Positions 8,204 to 16,688 of a stretch of DNA of 64,000 nucleotides are shown here, one piece after another (position 1 is the stretch's first letter; every line of letters starts with the position of its first letter). Under the pieces are notes generated by a model. It did no database searches. It was given only the letters and a program-made list of their open reading frames with translations, and had not been told where the DNA came from. Position numbers and translations under genes: made by a program. Origin of the DNA: Bdellovibrio sp. KM01 (GTDB taxonomy: Bacteria; Bdellovibrionota; Bdellovibrionia; Bdellovibrionales; Bdellovibrionaceae); NCBI RefSeq assembly GCF_013752535.1, contig NZ_CP058348.1:3224001-3288000 (forward strand). Direction: 5' to 3'.

Positions 8204-9811
8204 TTATTTTACGCAAGAATAGTAAACTTGGTATTGGCCTTGTGGAAGATCTGCGCTGAATACCATGTTCACACCTGACACTGTGTAAGCACCAGCGTAT
8301 GGCTGACCGTCTTTAAGAACAGAGATCGATCTTACTGAGTCAACCACTGGAGCACATGACAGAGTGAAAGTTTTCAATGTTTTGCGAACACCGTCAGCGA
8401 TACCAGACACTTGAGCTGCGTAATCAGAGGCACACACGTCACCGATCACACCACCCGTTAATTTAGAGATCTGTTCGTAACGGTAACCGTAAGCATAACC
8501 ATTCGTAGACTTACAAGCTGTATCACCAGGGCGAGTGATGATGGAGTGGAAGCTGAACGCTTTTTGACCACCATAAGTTTGACCGATGAAGTTCAACAAG
8601 GATTGTGGATCATTTTTAGTACCGTTTTTAGATTCATCTTCGTCAGAGATCGTAAGGACTGCCAATTGAGCGTCAGGGCGTACGAAGTTCACGTTACCAC
8701 CGCTTTGAGACAATGATCTTTCGATCGCACGGTAAGTTACATAGATCGCTTGCTCGTCACCGCTACCAACCTCAGATCTTTGCAAAGTTGCACCCAACAA
8801 TGTTTGCGCTTCAGCGTCAGCCATTGCAGAAGTCAGGATGTACTGACCTTTTTTACCAGTCAATTGCACCAAGCGACCGTCACCCAAAGTGATATCACGA
8901 GGATCTGTTGTCGTAACCGCAATCTGCCAGTCCAAACCTTTCATAACACTGAGAAGGTTTTTCACACGGCTCGCCATATTTTTTTGTTCGTATTCCATAG
9001 AACCGGAGTTGTCGATCACGATCAACAAGTCCACTTTTTTGTTCGGAGTAACTTGGACATTTTGAACAAGTGATTTGTATTTTGAAGACACATCAAAAGT
9101 AATGGATTTTGCAGATGAATGAGCCAATTTATCTGTTGCTGTAACTGCAAGGGTGTATGTACCAGAAACCATACTGGGAACCTTGATCGTATTTGTACCT
9201 GCTGCACAAGTTTTGGAAACTCCTGCGAACGAGCAAGTCACTTTATCAACACCAGAACCCGCATCGGATACTGTGAATACGATTTCTACGTCAGAACCTT
9301 CTTCAACAGTTGAAGTTGGGTATTTGGCGAAAACGATTTCAGGACCCGCTTCGTCAATCAGGATGCTGGCATTCAAACACTCAGAAGTACGACCGTCGTA
9401 GTCTTTATACATAACGCTCAAAGTAACATTCTGATTAGTCGATGCACTTTGATACATTTTAGAATCAACGAATGGCTCGTAAGAACCATTAGAACAATCA
9501 GCACCAGTGGAAAGCTTTAAGTAAGCTGCACTGAAAACAGAGATGAAGTTAAGCTCAAGCTTTGCTGAATCTGTTAGTTTTGCGCCGTTATTGATTTGGA
9601 ATACCGCTGCTTCACCAGATGGTGGAGCTGGCGTTGCCGAAGGGCTTGGTTCAACTGTAGGAGTTGGAGAAGGTTCAGTCACTACACTGAAATCACTGTT
9701 TGTATTGCTGCCGGAGCCAGCACTACCGAATTCGACGCTACCTTGGTTTTCTAAACATGCCGTCAGGTTGAAAGTCATTGCTAGTAGTAAGGCCCATCCT
9801 AGATTCTTCAT
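8204..9811 (-). CDS. Lipoprotein with a von Willebrand factor A domain
   Basis: 535 residues. The signal peptide ends in lipobox LTAC (Cys19). Next is a Ser/Pro/Thr-rich linker (residues about 40-65) typical of surface tethers, then an Ig-like region with VTDKLAHSS-type strands, then a VWA domain with the MIDAS motif VIDNSGSM (Asp267) and a later ISDEDES acidic loop. VWA lipoproteins bind ligands or proteins through a metal ion at the cell surface. The ATG is preceded by GAGCGGAAG. It is alone in its transcription unit as far as can be seen. The ligand is unknown; adhesion is a reasonable guess. Confidence 0.85.
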   Translation of the reverse strand: MKNLGWALLLAMTFNLTACLENQGSVEFGSAGSGSNTNSDFSVVTEPSPTPTVEPSPSATPAPPSGEAAVFQINNGAKLTDSAKLELNFISVFSAAYLKLSTGADCSNGSYEPFVDSKMYQSASTNQNVTLSVMYKDYDGRTSECLNASILIDEAGPEIVFAKYPTSTVEEGSDVEIVFTVSDAGSGVDKVTCSFAGVSKTCAAGTNTIKVPSMVSGTYTLAVTATDKLAHSSAKSITFDVSSKYKSLVQNVQVTPNKKVDLLIVIDNSGSMEYEQKNMASRVKNLLSVMKGLDWQIAVTTTDPRDITLGDGRLVQLTGKKGQYILTSAMADAEAQTLLGATLQRSEVGSGDEQAIYVTYRAIERSLSQSGGNVNFVRPDAQLAVLTISDEDESKNGTKNDPQSLLNFIGQTYGGQKAFSFHSIITRPGDTACKSTNGYAYGYRYEQISKLTGGVIGDVCASDYAAQVSGIADGVRKTLKTFTLSCAPVVDSVRSISVLKDGQPYAGAYTVSGVNMVFSADLPQGQYQVYYSCVK

Positions 9812-10005
9812 CTTCCGCTCCTCATGTGCGAGTACACATACATTGTTGCGATATCTTCAGATGATTTTCAAAGCAATCTCACTCTGGGAATGTTTCGTAA
9901 ACTCCTTAGACAAAGGCGCGAATTTGGCCGTCAAAAAGTTCGCCACTCCCGATAAAACTCAGTCAGAGCGCGGGTTTGCGGGCACACCAATGTTAGAATG
10001 TCTTA

Positions 10006-10434
10006 TTATTGGAATGACGGCGCGGAAGCCCGGAACTTGCGAACCAGGGGCATAATCAGAGTTTTGTGATTGATGCCGCTATCCAGGCACACATCGAAAA
10101 AATCCAGCAAATCTTTTGTGGTATTCGCTTCGATATCGCCATCAAGGAAGGCCATCGACCAATCACCGAACAGACGTTTATCACTGCGCTCTTCGATCAA
10201 AATTTTCAACGTGTGATTGCGATTGTCACGACGGATGATGTTCAACAAAGCTTGAATCTTAGCTTCGTCACCCTCAAGAACCTGCAGGAAATAACCTTCG
10301 CGCAAAATAAGAACGCCCGAGATATCATCTCGAGCGTTGTTTTTACGTGAAGAATTAAGAATATTACGGATATCCGTATAACTGAGACTCTCGGCCGCGT
10401 AACTGACGTAAACGAGATGAAATACTGAGCTCAT
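10006..10434 (-). CDS. BLUF-domain blue-light sensor (FAD)
   Basis: 142 residues, almost only a BLUF domain. All the flavin photocycle residues can be placed: Tyr9 (LVYVSYA), Asn33 (KNNARDDISG), Gln51 (YFLQVLEG), and Trp92 and Met94 in GDWSMAF, equivalent to the Tyr, Asn/His, Gln, Trp and Met of AppA. It has a short C-terminal helical tail but no effector domain, so it must act through a partner. Its ATG overlaps the stop codon of the MaoC gene by one base (TAATG), so translation of the two is coupled. Its last genes upstream in the operon are a hydratase and a PhoH ATPase. Confidence 0.93.
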   Translation of the reverse strand: MSSVFHLVYVSYAAESLSYTDIRNILNSSRKNNARDDISGVLILREGYFLQVLEGDEAKIQALLNIIRRDNRNHTLKILIEERSDKRLFGDWSMAFLDGDIEANTTKDLLDFFDVCLDSGINHKTLIMPLVRKFRASAPSFQ

Positions 10435-10856
10435 TACTTAGGAATCGCGAAATCTTTTGCCATCATGATAACAGCTTCACCTTTAACAACCATGTCGCCG
10501 TTTTCTTTAGTCACATTCGTTTCAACTGTCGCGATGCCTTTTTCTTTGCGCATAGCTGTAATTCTGATTGTGATTTTGATGGTGTCATCGATGAAAACCG
10601 GATTAACAAATTTCATCGATTGACCAAGATAGATACCGCCCTCACCGATGCACTCTACAAGAGCTCTGGAAATCAGAGCTCCGCAGATCATTCCGTGAGC
10701 GATACGACGGCCAAAACGAGTTTGAGCCGCGTAAGCATCGTCCAAATGAATAGGATTATGATCTCCAGACAATTCAGCAAATTGACGAACCATTTTATCC
10801 GTCACTTTAACTGTCGCTGAGTTCGTGAAACCTACATCAATATTTGGAACCTGCAT
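10434..10856 (-). CDS. MaoC-like (R)-hydratase, hotdog fold
   Basis: 140 residues. It has the hydratase-2 signature FAELSGDHNPIHLD, with likely catalytic Asp32 and His37, then GRRIAHGM, as in PhaJ-type (R)-specific enoyl-CoA hydratases and related dehydratases. It would hydrate trans-2-enoyl-CoA to (R)-3-hydroxyacyl-CoA. It lies nine bases after the PhoH gene and overlaps the BLUF gene by one base, so the three form one operon. Substrate chain length cannot be read from the sequence. Confidence 0.88.
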   Translation of the reverse strand: MQVPNIDVGFTNSATVKVTDKMVRQFAELSGDHNPIHLDDAYAAQTRFGRRIAHGMICGALISRALVECIGEGGIYLGQSMKFVNPVFIDDTIKITIRITAMRKEKGIATVETNVTKENGDMVVKGEAVIMMAKDFAIPK

Positions 10857-10865
10857 CTCTTACTC

Positions 10866-12182
10866 CTACAAAATATTCGCTGCCAATTCTGCAAGTGGCG
10901 AACGTTCACCTTTAGTCAGTGTTACGTGTGCCGCAATTGCATGGCCTTTAAATCTTTCAACCGCATACGTTAGACCGCTGTTCGCTGAATCCACGTAAGG
11001 GTTATCAATCTGATAAACGTCACCAGTTAGGACTACTTTTGTCCCCTGACCGGCACGCGTAACAATTGTCTTGATCTCGTGCGGAGTCAAGTTTTGAGCT
11101 TCATCCACGATCAGGTATTGTTTTGGAATGCTGCGACCGCGAATATAAGTCAGCGGCTCAATGTTTAGCATCCCCTGATTGATTAATTCCTGAGCACGAC
11201 CAGCTGCTTTTTTGTCCGCACCCATCAGAAACTCTACGTTATCGAAAATTGGTTGCATCCAAGGATTCAGTTTCTGCTCGATGTCACCAGGAAGGTAACC
11301 GATGTCGCGACCCATGGGGAAGATCGGACGAGATACCAGAAGTCTTTGGAATTGCCCTTGATCCAGAGTTTTATGAAGACCTGCGGCGATCGCCATCAAA
11401 GTTTTACCCGTACCGGCTTTACCCACCAAAGATACGAACATGATTTCATCGTTCAACAGGCAATCCAAAGCGAAAGCCTGCTCCACATTGCGAGCATGAA
11501 TACCCCAGATAGAGTCAGCCGCTTGCATCAAGGGAACAACTGCTTTTTCAGCCAGGCTGTAACGACCTATCGCTGAATGATTTGGATTCGATGAATCCTT
11601 CATGATCACGTATTGATTCGCCAAAAGCTTTACGTCTGTTTCGAAACGTTTTTCTTTATAGAAAGCATCGATTTGCGCCGGAGTGATAGCGATCTCTTGA
11701 TAACCTTCGTACAAGTCATCACGGTTGATATCGTTTGCGTCGTAGTCAGTTGCGATCACACCATAAACGTCAGCTTTGATACGAAGATTGATATCTTTCG
11801 TAATCAATTCAACTTTATAGCGAGGATGTTGTTTTTGAAGTGCCAGAGCCGTATTCAAGATACGGTTGTCAGCTTTTTGAGCATCCATCTCTGCCGGCAT
11901 ACCTGCAAGCATGTAGTCCGTGTTGATGTAAACCATGGTTTCAGAGTTATCGATCTGAACACCACTTGCCAAAGAGCCCTTACCACGAAGTACGTCGATA
12001 AAGCGGCTGAATTGACGGGCATTTCGACCGTTCTCACCTTGGTCTCTTTTAAATCTGTCTACTTCTTCGATAACGGAGATAGGAATGTGAACGTCTGCTT
12101 CTCCAAAGCGCATGATGGCCTGGGCGTCGAACAGGATTACATTGGTATCGACAACAACTTTTCTGCGTTTAGCTTTGCTCAA
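10866..12182 (-). CDS. PhoH-family ATPase with N-terminal PIN domain
   Basis: 438 residues from the start chosen here. The PIN nuclease domain opens with KVVVDTNVILFD and carries further acidic residues (about 1-140); the PhoH ATPase domain has Walker A VGKAGTGKTLMAI and Walker B YLIVDEAQNLTP. PhoH2-type PIN-PhoH proteins are RNA helicase/RNases. The start is a TTG at 12182 with GGAGGG four bases before it, which places the PIN motif at the N-terminus as in relatives; an ATG-initiated frame reaches 12269 but adds a proline-rich stretch with no family similarity. First gene of the PhoH-MaoC-BLUF operon. Confidence 0.88.
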   Translation of the reverse strand: MSKAKRRKVVVDTNVILFDAQAIMRFGEADVHIPISVIEEVDRFKRDQGENGRNARQFSRFIDVLRGKGSLASGVQIDNSETMVYINTDYMLAGMPAEMDAQKADNRILNTALALQKQHPRYKVELITKDINLRIKADVYGVIATDYDANDINRDDLYEGYQEIAITPAQIDAFYKEKRFETDVKLLANQYVIMKDSSNPNHSAIGRYSLAEKAVVPLMQAADSIWGIHARNVEQAFALDCLLNDEIMFVSLVGKAGTGKTLMAIAAGLHKTLDQGQFQRLLVSRPIFPMGRDIGYLPGDIEQKLNPWMQPIFDNVEFLMGADKKAAGRAQELINQGMLNIEPLTYIRGRSIPKQYLIVDEAQNLTPHEIKTIVTRAGQGTKVVLTGDVYQIDNPYVDSANSGLTYAVERFKGHAIAAHVTLTKGERSPLAELAANIL

Positions 12183-12259
12183 ACAACCCTCCGTAGTTAG
12201 AGCCCCGCGTGGGACTCTTAAAAAGACAAATGGGACTTGCGGCATCCTAGCCGGTGGTG

Positions 12260-12323
12260 AATCCCACATAAGCGCTCAGCAAGAGCGCTTACAATCCCAC
12301 AGCTAAATTGCAACAAATCCCAC
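12260..12323. promoter_or_regulatory. Three AATCCCAC repeats flanking a hairpin upstream of the PhoH operon
   Basis: AATCCCAC occurs at 12260-12267, 12293-12300 and 12316-12323 (GTGGGATT reading toward the operon). Between the first two is a perfect 8-bp hairpin, AAGCGCTC/GAGCGCTT, at 12270-12290. A related GTGGGACT lies nearer the start at 12209-12216. Possible regulator sites or leader structure; no known motif is recognised. Confidence 0.35.
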
Positions 12324-12367
12324 GACCAAAGTCTACGGAAAAGGTTTCCTAATCGAAATTAATAGAA

Positions 12368-12877
12368 CTAAGAAATATTTGAAACTTGAACGTCACCAGA
12401 GTCTGTTTTCAAAGACGCGCTGACGTTTTCGATGAACTTCACAAAATGATGAAGCGCAACATCATTCAAAGTGCCTTTCACGAAGTTAGCACCATGACGA
12501 ACAGTGCCTTCATCTTCGATCACGCGCACATTTGAAACGTTGATAGTGAACGGGAAATATGTGGAGTGGTTAAGATAAACACGCATCGCCACTTCTTCAT
12601 CCATTTGGAATGAACCTTCTTGAAGATCCATATCGAAGGCCAAACCATTTTCAGAGATGTCGTACAAAGCCACTTTCATCAGGCCTTGTTCAGGGAGCAC
12701 TACGAACGCACCCACGAACTCAGTCAAAATGGTGCGCTTCACATCACGACGCTCACGACTTAGCATTTCTTGGCGAGCTTCGGTCATATCTAGGACCTCA
12801 CCCTTGCTGCCTTTGTGGCCAATTTCCAAAGAATTCTGAGTTCTTAGGCGTTCTGTAATGTCTAAAACTTTCCCCAT
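12368..12877 (-). CDS. PilZ-domain protein (c-di-GMP receptor candidate)
   Basis: 169 residues. It contains both halves of the PilZ cyclic-di-GMP site: RRDVKR (Arg44-x3-Arg48) and DISENGLAF (Asp73, Ser75, Gly78, the DxSxxG box), in the right order and spacing. The first 40 residues are a charged extension. It is a single-domain protein, so it probably relays the signal to a partner. A likely active diguanylate cyclase is encoded in the same window at 31007-31936. Not obviously in an operon. Confidence 0.85.
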   Translation of the reverse strand: MGKVLDITERLRTQNSLEIGHKGSKGEVLDMTEARQEMLSRERRDVKRTILTEFVGAFVVLPEQGLMKVALYDISENGLAFDMDLQEGSFQMDEEVAMRVYLNHSTYFPFTINVSNVRVIEDEGTVRHGANFVKGTLNDVALHHFVKFIENVSASLKTDSGDVQVSNIS

Positions 12878-12970
12878 TTATCCCCCTGTATCGATAAAGA
12901 CTTATCGGCAGAAAACGTTTCAACTTTAGCCACCTTGCACTTTAGTCCAGTTCCGGCTTAAAATGAGACA

Positions 12971-13879
12971 ATGAAGAGGATCCACGCCTTTATATTCGTA
13001 ACCATGGCGATCAGCTTACTGCTGCATCTGGGACTGATCACGGGAGTGATTGTCTGGGGCCCTCTATTCTCGCCTCCGAAACCAGAGACGATCGAGATCT
13101 CTTTGGATACGCCTCCTCCAACGGCTCCTTCAAAACAATCGAAAAACAATCAGCAGATTGTGCGTAAATCATTGGTACCCGATCAACTAAAGGCTCCGGA
13201 TGACGACACTTTAGCGAGATTTCTTTCCGAGCAACGCCAACGCGTGAAGAAAGAAATGCAGGCCTCTGATAACGGTATGACAGAGAACCGCACCAACACC
13301 TCGACGCTTCCGAAAAAGTCAGTGACTCCACCGAAGCAGGCGCAAAAAGCCCAAGAGAAAACTCAGGTCGATAAAAACGACACCGACAAAAATGGTTATC
13401 GCACAGTGGACATCACCAAAGAACTGGCCGAGATGAATGCTCTTAATCAAGGGCAATCCACTGTGGGAGAGTCTTTGCCGACGGATGTGAAAATTGGTTC
13501 TTTCACGGCTTTGAATACGGATCGCTATTTATTTTATTCTTTTTATGCGCGCATCGAAGAGCTGGTTCGCTATCGCTGGGAAACCCGCGTGATGACGACG
13601 ATCAACGGCATGGATCCCGCTTTGGCGATGAATTTAAGTCGTCGCAACTGGAATACTCAGGTTGAGTTCTTGTTAGACAAACGAGGCTTTTTGCAAAAAG
13701 CAATGGTCATGAAAGAGTCTGGAGTTAAAGGATTCGATGCTGCTGCCGTGAATGCCTTTAAGGAAGCCCGTGTCTTCCCAAATCCTCCCCAAGAAATGAT
13801 CGAAGAGGATGGCTACATTCACTTGCGCTATACATTCACAGTCAACTACGCACCACCCACATTGGTGAACAGCCGCTAG
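12971..13879 (+). CDS. TonB-like energy-transducer protein
   Basis: 302 residues with TonB layout: short basic start, one N-terminal membrane anchor ([23 protein letters not shown], shown in part as residues 8-30), a Pro/Lys-rich periplasmic linker with DTPPPTAP, and a C-terminal TonB domain in which a variable region leads to [20 protein letters not shown] and [20 protein letters not shown]. TonB links the ExbBD motor to outer-membrane transporters. No exbB/exbD is adjacent, so this may be one of several paralogues or an AgmX/GltG-like variant. The last four bases overlap the convergent msrB gene. Confidence 0.8.
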   Translation: MKRIHAFIFVTMAISLLLHLGLITGVIVWGPLFSPPKPETIEISLDTPPPTAPSKQSKNNQQIVRKSLVPDQLKAPDDDTLARFLSEQRQRVKKEMQASDNGMTENRTNTSTLPKKSVTPPKQAQKAQEKTQVDKNDTDKNGYRTVDITKELAEMNALNQGQSTVGESLPTDVKIGSFTALNTDRYLFYSFYARIEELVRYRWETRVMTTINGMDPALAMNLSRRNWNTQVEFLLDKRGFLQKAMVMKESGVKGFDAAAVNAFKEARVFPNPPQEMIEEDGYIHLRYTFTVNYAPPTLVNSR

Positions 13880-14295
13880 CCGTGTTTTCTTGGAACAAAT
13901 TTTAAAGCTGCAGAGTTAATGCAGTAACGAATTCCCAATGGTGGCGGACCGTCATCAAAGACATGTCCCAAATGCCCGTTGGAATCTTTCGCACGCACCT
14001 CAGTTCGAATCATGCCGTGAGAAAAATCGGGTTTTTCCACCACCACGTCAGGTGAAATAGGTTTGGTAAAACTGGGCCAGCCACACTCTGAATCAAATTT
14101 ATCATCGCTGGAAAAAAGCGGCACACCGGAAACCGCATCCACGTATACACCGGGTTCTGTGTGATTCCAAAATTCATTTCCAAAAGGTGCTTCGGTGCCG
14201 TTCTCGACCATGATCCGATATTGTTCAGGGGTCAGGAGTTTTTTCAATTCAGCTTCGTCTTCGGGCAATCCGCACTTCAATACTTTTTCATTCAT
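13876..14295 (-). CDS. msrB: Peptide-methionine (R)-S-oxide reductase
   Basis: 139-residue MsrB, which repairs methionine-R-sulfoxide. The catalytic Cys125 is in [11 protein letters not shown] and the resolving Cys71 in [19 protein letters not shown] is also conserved. The two CxxC pairs that bind structural zinc in most MsrB proteins are absent: the first is YVDAVSG here and the second RAKDSNGH. This is the zinc-free subtype. There is no signal peptide, so it is cytoplasmic. Confidence 0.92.
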   Translation of the reverse strand: MNEKVLKCGLPEDEAELKKLLTPEQYRIMVENGTEAPFGNEFWNHTEPGVYVDAVSGVPLFSSDDKFDSECGWPSFTKPISPDVVVEKPDFSHGMIRTEVRAKDSNGHLGHVFDDGPPPLGIRYCINSAALKFVPRKHG

Positions 14296-14385
14296 AGGAC
14301 CATAGTAGGACTTCTGCTTCCTTTAGTCCAGAGAGTGGCAGATTTCATGTCACTCACCACTAAGCCTTGGTAATATCAAAGGAAT

Positions 14386-14964
14386 ATGAATAGATTTTTA
14401 TTCGCTTCACTATGTGCTTTGTTATCTGTGACTGCTTTTTCTTTTTCCGCTCACGCCATCGCTATCGAGTTGGGTGCGCAGTACGGCCACAAGACACAAA
14501 CTTATGACACGAACAACTACAATGAAATGGAATCTATGACGGGCTCCATGTCGTTCTATTTGTGGGAACGTATTGCTCTGGAGCTTAGTTACACCGATGC
14601 GCAATCTGTCGTTGTGTCGAAAGCCTATGCCTCTGATCCAAAGCGTACGACGATTCAAAGATCGCAAATTTTGGGTTCTGATTTGATCCTGATTTTGGCA
14701 GACAAAAAAGCCTTGTTCCAACCCTACATCAAGGGTGGCTTGGCACAGATCAATCGTAAGCAAACGATCAAAATCGAAAACCAAGATACTTACGAAAATG
14801 AACCTGACAGTGCCGTGGCTCCATCTTATGGTGTGGGTTTAAAAATTTCGCTCACGGAAACTTTCGGTATCAAACTGAGTTACGACGCTTGGGAAACTCC
14901 GATCGGCGGGGGCTCTAAAACCAACGACTCTGCAATCCGCGCCGGCGTCACATGGATGCTGTAA
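14386..14964 (+). CDS. Outer-membrane beta-barrel protein
   Basis: 192 residues with a signal peptide (cleaved near SAHA|IAI) and about eight amphipathic strands, such as GAQYGHKTQTYD, IALELSYTDAQ, YIKGGLAQINRK, YGVGLKISLTE and FGIKLSYDAWE, ending in an aromatic/leucine strand (RAGVTWML). This is the small OmpW/OmpA-like barrel pattern. Its last 13 bases overlap the next lipoprotein gene, so the two are translationally coupled. Ligand unknown. Confidence 0.75.
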   Translation: MNRFLFASLCALLSVTAFSFSAHAIAIELGAQYGHKTQTYDTNNYNEMESMTGSMSFYLWERIALELSYTDAQSVVVSKAYASDPKRTTIQRSQILGSDLILILADKKALFQPYIKGGLAQINRKQTIKIENQDTYENEPDSAVAPSYGVGLKISLTETFGIKLSYDAWETPIGGGSKTNDSAIRAGVTWML

Positions 14965-16079
14965 AATATCTGCTTGTGCTATTACCCTTGCTTGCAGGCT
15001 GCCAGATTAATTACCTGGCAAGCTCGGGCTACAATCAGATGAAACTCCTTAATGCCCGCGTCCCTATCGACGCAGCCCTGAAAGATCCAAAAATCAGCGA
15101 TCAAGAAAAACGCAAACTGGAACTCGCCCAAAAAGCACGCGCCTTCGCAGAAAATGATTTACACCTAAAGCCCACAAAAAATTATACCAGCTACGTAAAA
15201 CTTGATCGCCCTTACGTCACCTATGTTGTGAGTGCTGCGTATAAATGGGAATTAAAGCATTATCAGTGGTCTTATCCCTTCGTAGGCAAAATGCCTTACA
15301 AAGGTTACTTCAACGAAGAAGACGCAAAAATCCAAGAACAAGAACTGCAAATCGAAGGCCTCGACACTTACATGCGCGGAGTTTCGGCCTATAGCACTCT
15401 GGGGTGGTTCAACGATCCGCTGCTAAGCTCTATGTTAAGATATAAAGATTATGATCTGGTAAACACCATCATTCACGAAACCGTGCACGCCACGTTGTAC
15501 ATTAAGGGCAACGCCGACTTCAACGAAAGCTTAGCCATGTTCCTGGGCAACAAGGGTGCAGAACAATATTATCTAAAAACCGAGGGCGACAACTCCCCCA
15601 CACTCGCTCAAATCAAAAAAGACAACGAAGACGACAAGATCTTTTCCAAGTTCATCAGCGAAGAACTAAAAGACCTGGCGACTTGGTATAAAGATCTGCC
15701 ACCCGCAGAACACATCGAAGAAAAAAGAATGGCCAGAATCCAAGCCATCCAAGAAAAATTCAAAAAAGAAGTGCTACCAACCATGCACACTAAAAACTAC
15801 GAAAAGTTCACCACAGCAAAACTAAATAATGCCCGCTTATTAGTCTACAAAACCTATATGCAAGACCTGGCCGACTTCGAAACCCTGTACCAACAAAGCG
15901 GCAAAAGCATGCAAGTATTCATAGAAAAATGCAAAGCTCTCGAAGGCGAAAAAGACCCCGCAAAAAAACTAAAAGAATTAATTGGCACAAAATCTGAATC
16001 CGAGCTCAACGCCAATATTCCATCAGCAGAAATCCAACAGGACCAAAAGAAAAAAGAATCCAAAATCCCCACGCACTAG
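14952..16079 (+). CDS. Lipoprotein of the predicted aminopeptidase family (HExxH)
   Basis: 375 residues. A lipoprotein signal ends LLAGC (Cys16). The central part carries HETVHATLY, an HExxH zinc motif, followed about 13 residues later by FNESLAMFLGNKGA, whose Glu is the likely third ligand. This matches the predicted aminopeptidase family (COG4324/PF10023), whose opening NYLASSGYNQMKLL is also typical. The C-terminal 150 residues are Lys/Glu-rich and helical. It starts inside the barrel gene upstream. Peptidase activity is a family prediction. Confidence 0.85.
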   Translation: MDAVKYLLVLLPLLAGCQINYLASSGYNQMKLLNARVPIDAALKDPKISDQEKRKLELAQKARAFAENDLHLKPTKNYTSYVKLDRPYVTYVVSAAYKWELKHYQWSYPFVGKMPYKGYFNEEDAKIQEQELQIEGLDTYMRGVSAYSTLGWFNDPLLSSMLRYKDYDLVNTIIHETVHATLYIKGNADFNESLAMFLGNKGAEQYYLKTEGDNSPTLAQIKKDNEDDKIFSKFISEELKDLATWYKDLPPAEHIEEKRMARIQAIQEKFKKEVLPTMHTKNYEKFTTAKLNNARLLVYKTYMQDLADFETLYQQSGKSMQVFIEKCKALEGEKDPAKKLKELIGTKSESELNANIPSAEIQQDQKKKESKIPTH

Positions 16080-16083
16080 CGTG

Positions 16084-16114
16084 CGCGAAAATCGAACAAT
16101 CGAAAATCGAAAAT
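16084..16114 (+). repeat. CGCGAAAATCG/ATCGAAAAT tract
   Basis: CGCGAAAATCGA followed by repeated ATCGAAAAT units, immediately downstream of the aminopeptidase-family gene. The core recurs in reverse orientation at 43481-43499. Confidence 0.45.
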
Positions 16115-16140
16115 AGAGTTGAACATCGACTCCACTGGAG

Positions 16141-16160
16141 AAAGTAAGTCCGTACCTTTT
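16141..16160 (-). repeat. Dispersed element, 20-bp identical copy
   Basis: AAAGTAAGTCCGTACCTTTT, identical over 20 bases to 55024-55043. Its reverse complement contains the GGTACGGAC core shared with 1665-1680 and the pair at 47401/47522. Confidence 0.65.
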
Positions 16161-16320
16161 GGGCTCCACCCGAGAAGGACAATTCGACACCGAATATTTA
16201 GTCTAGCTTTCCAAAACCGCACCACGCGCCCCGATGCGGAATCTTTATGGCGACATATATATGATGCAATTCTGTCTGCAGGAATCTGGATGAGCAGTAT
16301 AATCGATCTAATGATGAACG

Positions 16321-16451
16321 AGGCTTCCCGTGTTGACTGAGGAGCGCCTCCGTCGAGTTCCGCAGTCCTTTGTAGTCAACACGAAGCCATCCATATAATC
16401 GAGCGAGGACTGTCCGAGTAAGGAGGCGCTCCTCAGTCAATACGGGAAGCC
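16321..16451. repeat. 131-bp element bounded by 30-bp inverted repeats
   Basis: The left arm is 16322-16351 (starts GGCTTCCCGTGTTGACTGAG) and the right arm 16422-16451; they are reverse complements apart from one mismatch. The inner part repeats fragments of the arms, including GTCAACACGAAGCC at 16375-16388. Compatible with a MITE-like or REP-like unit or a large RNA hairpin. Confidence 0.65.
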
Positions 16452-16547
16452 GCCGCGCACCCATAAGATTTCCTTATATGCCCCATAACAAATTCCGAAA
16501 AACATAAATTAAATCATATATTTAGAGTCATTTTGGCTCTGCGGAAG

Positions 16548-16564
16548 TGGCACCGAGATTGCTA
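16548..16564 (+). promoter_or_regulatory. Sigma54-type promoter ahead of the ECF sigma operon
   Basis: TGGCACCGAGATTGCTA matches the sigma54 -24/-12 consensus TGGCAC-N5-TTGCW, with exactly ten bases between GG and GC. Transcription would begin near 16575, giving a leader of about 115 bases before the sigma gene at 16689. No upstream activator site was identified. Confidence 0.65.
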
Positions 16565-16688
16565 TAAAGAAAGGCGTAGGCACGTTGGTTTGGGGGAACG
16601 AATTTACGATGTGCCGGGGGGAGTTACAAAGCTCTTCTGGGAAAAAAATTCAGGAAGTTAACCGAATTTATACAGAAGCGAGTCTTAT

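Larger units (their letters stand above)
16080..16688. other. 609-base intergenic region rich in repeats, no credible gene
   Basis: Short frames here lack ribosome sites and protein-like composition. The region holds a CGCGAAAATCG tract (16084-16114), a dispersed-element copy (16141-16160), a long inverted repeat (16321-16451), and a sigma54-type promoter (16548-16564). It forms the leader of the ECF sigma operon on its right. Confidence 0.7.

Noticed and set aside
11613-12200. 195-codon plus-strand frame opposite the PhoH gene
   Set aside because: Shadow of the PIN domain; no ribosome site.
12183-12269. Longer PhoH protein starting at the ATG at 12269
   Set aside because: Adds a proline-rich stretch absent from the family; the TTG at 12182 has GGAGGG just before it and starts at the PIN domain.
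16119-16464. Small open frames in the region before the ECF operon
   Set aside because: They cross the inverted repeat, overlap on opposite strands and lack ribosome sites.
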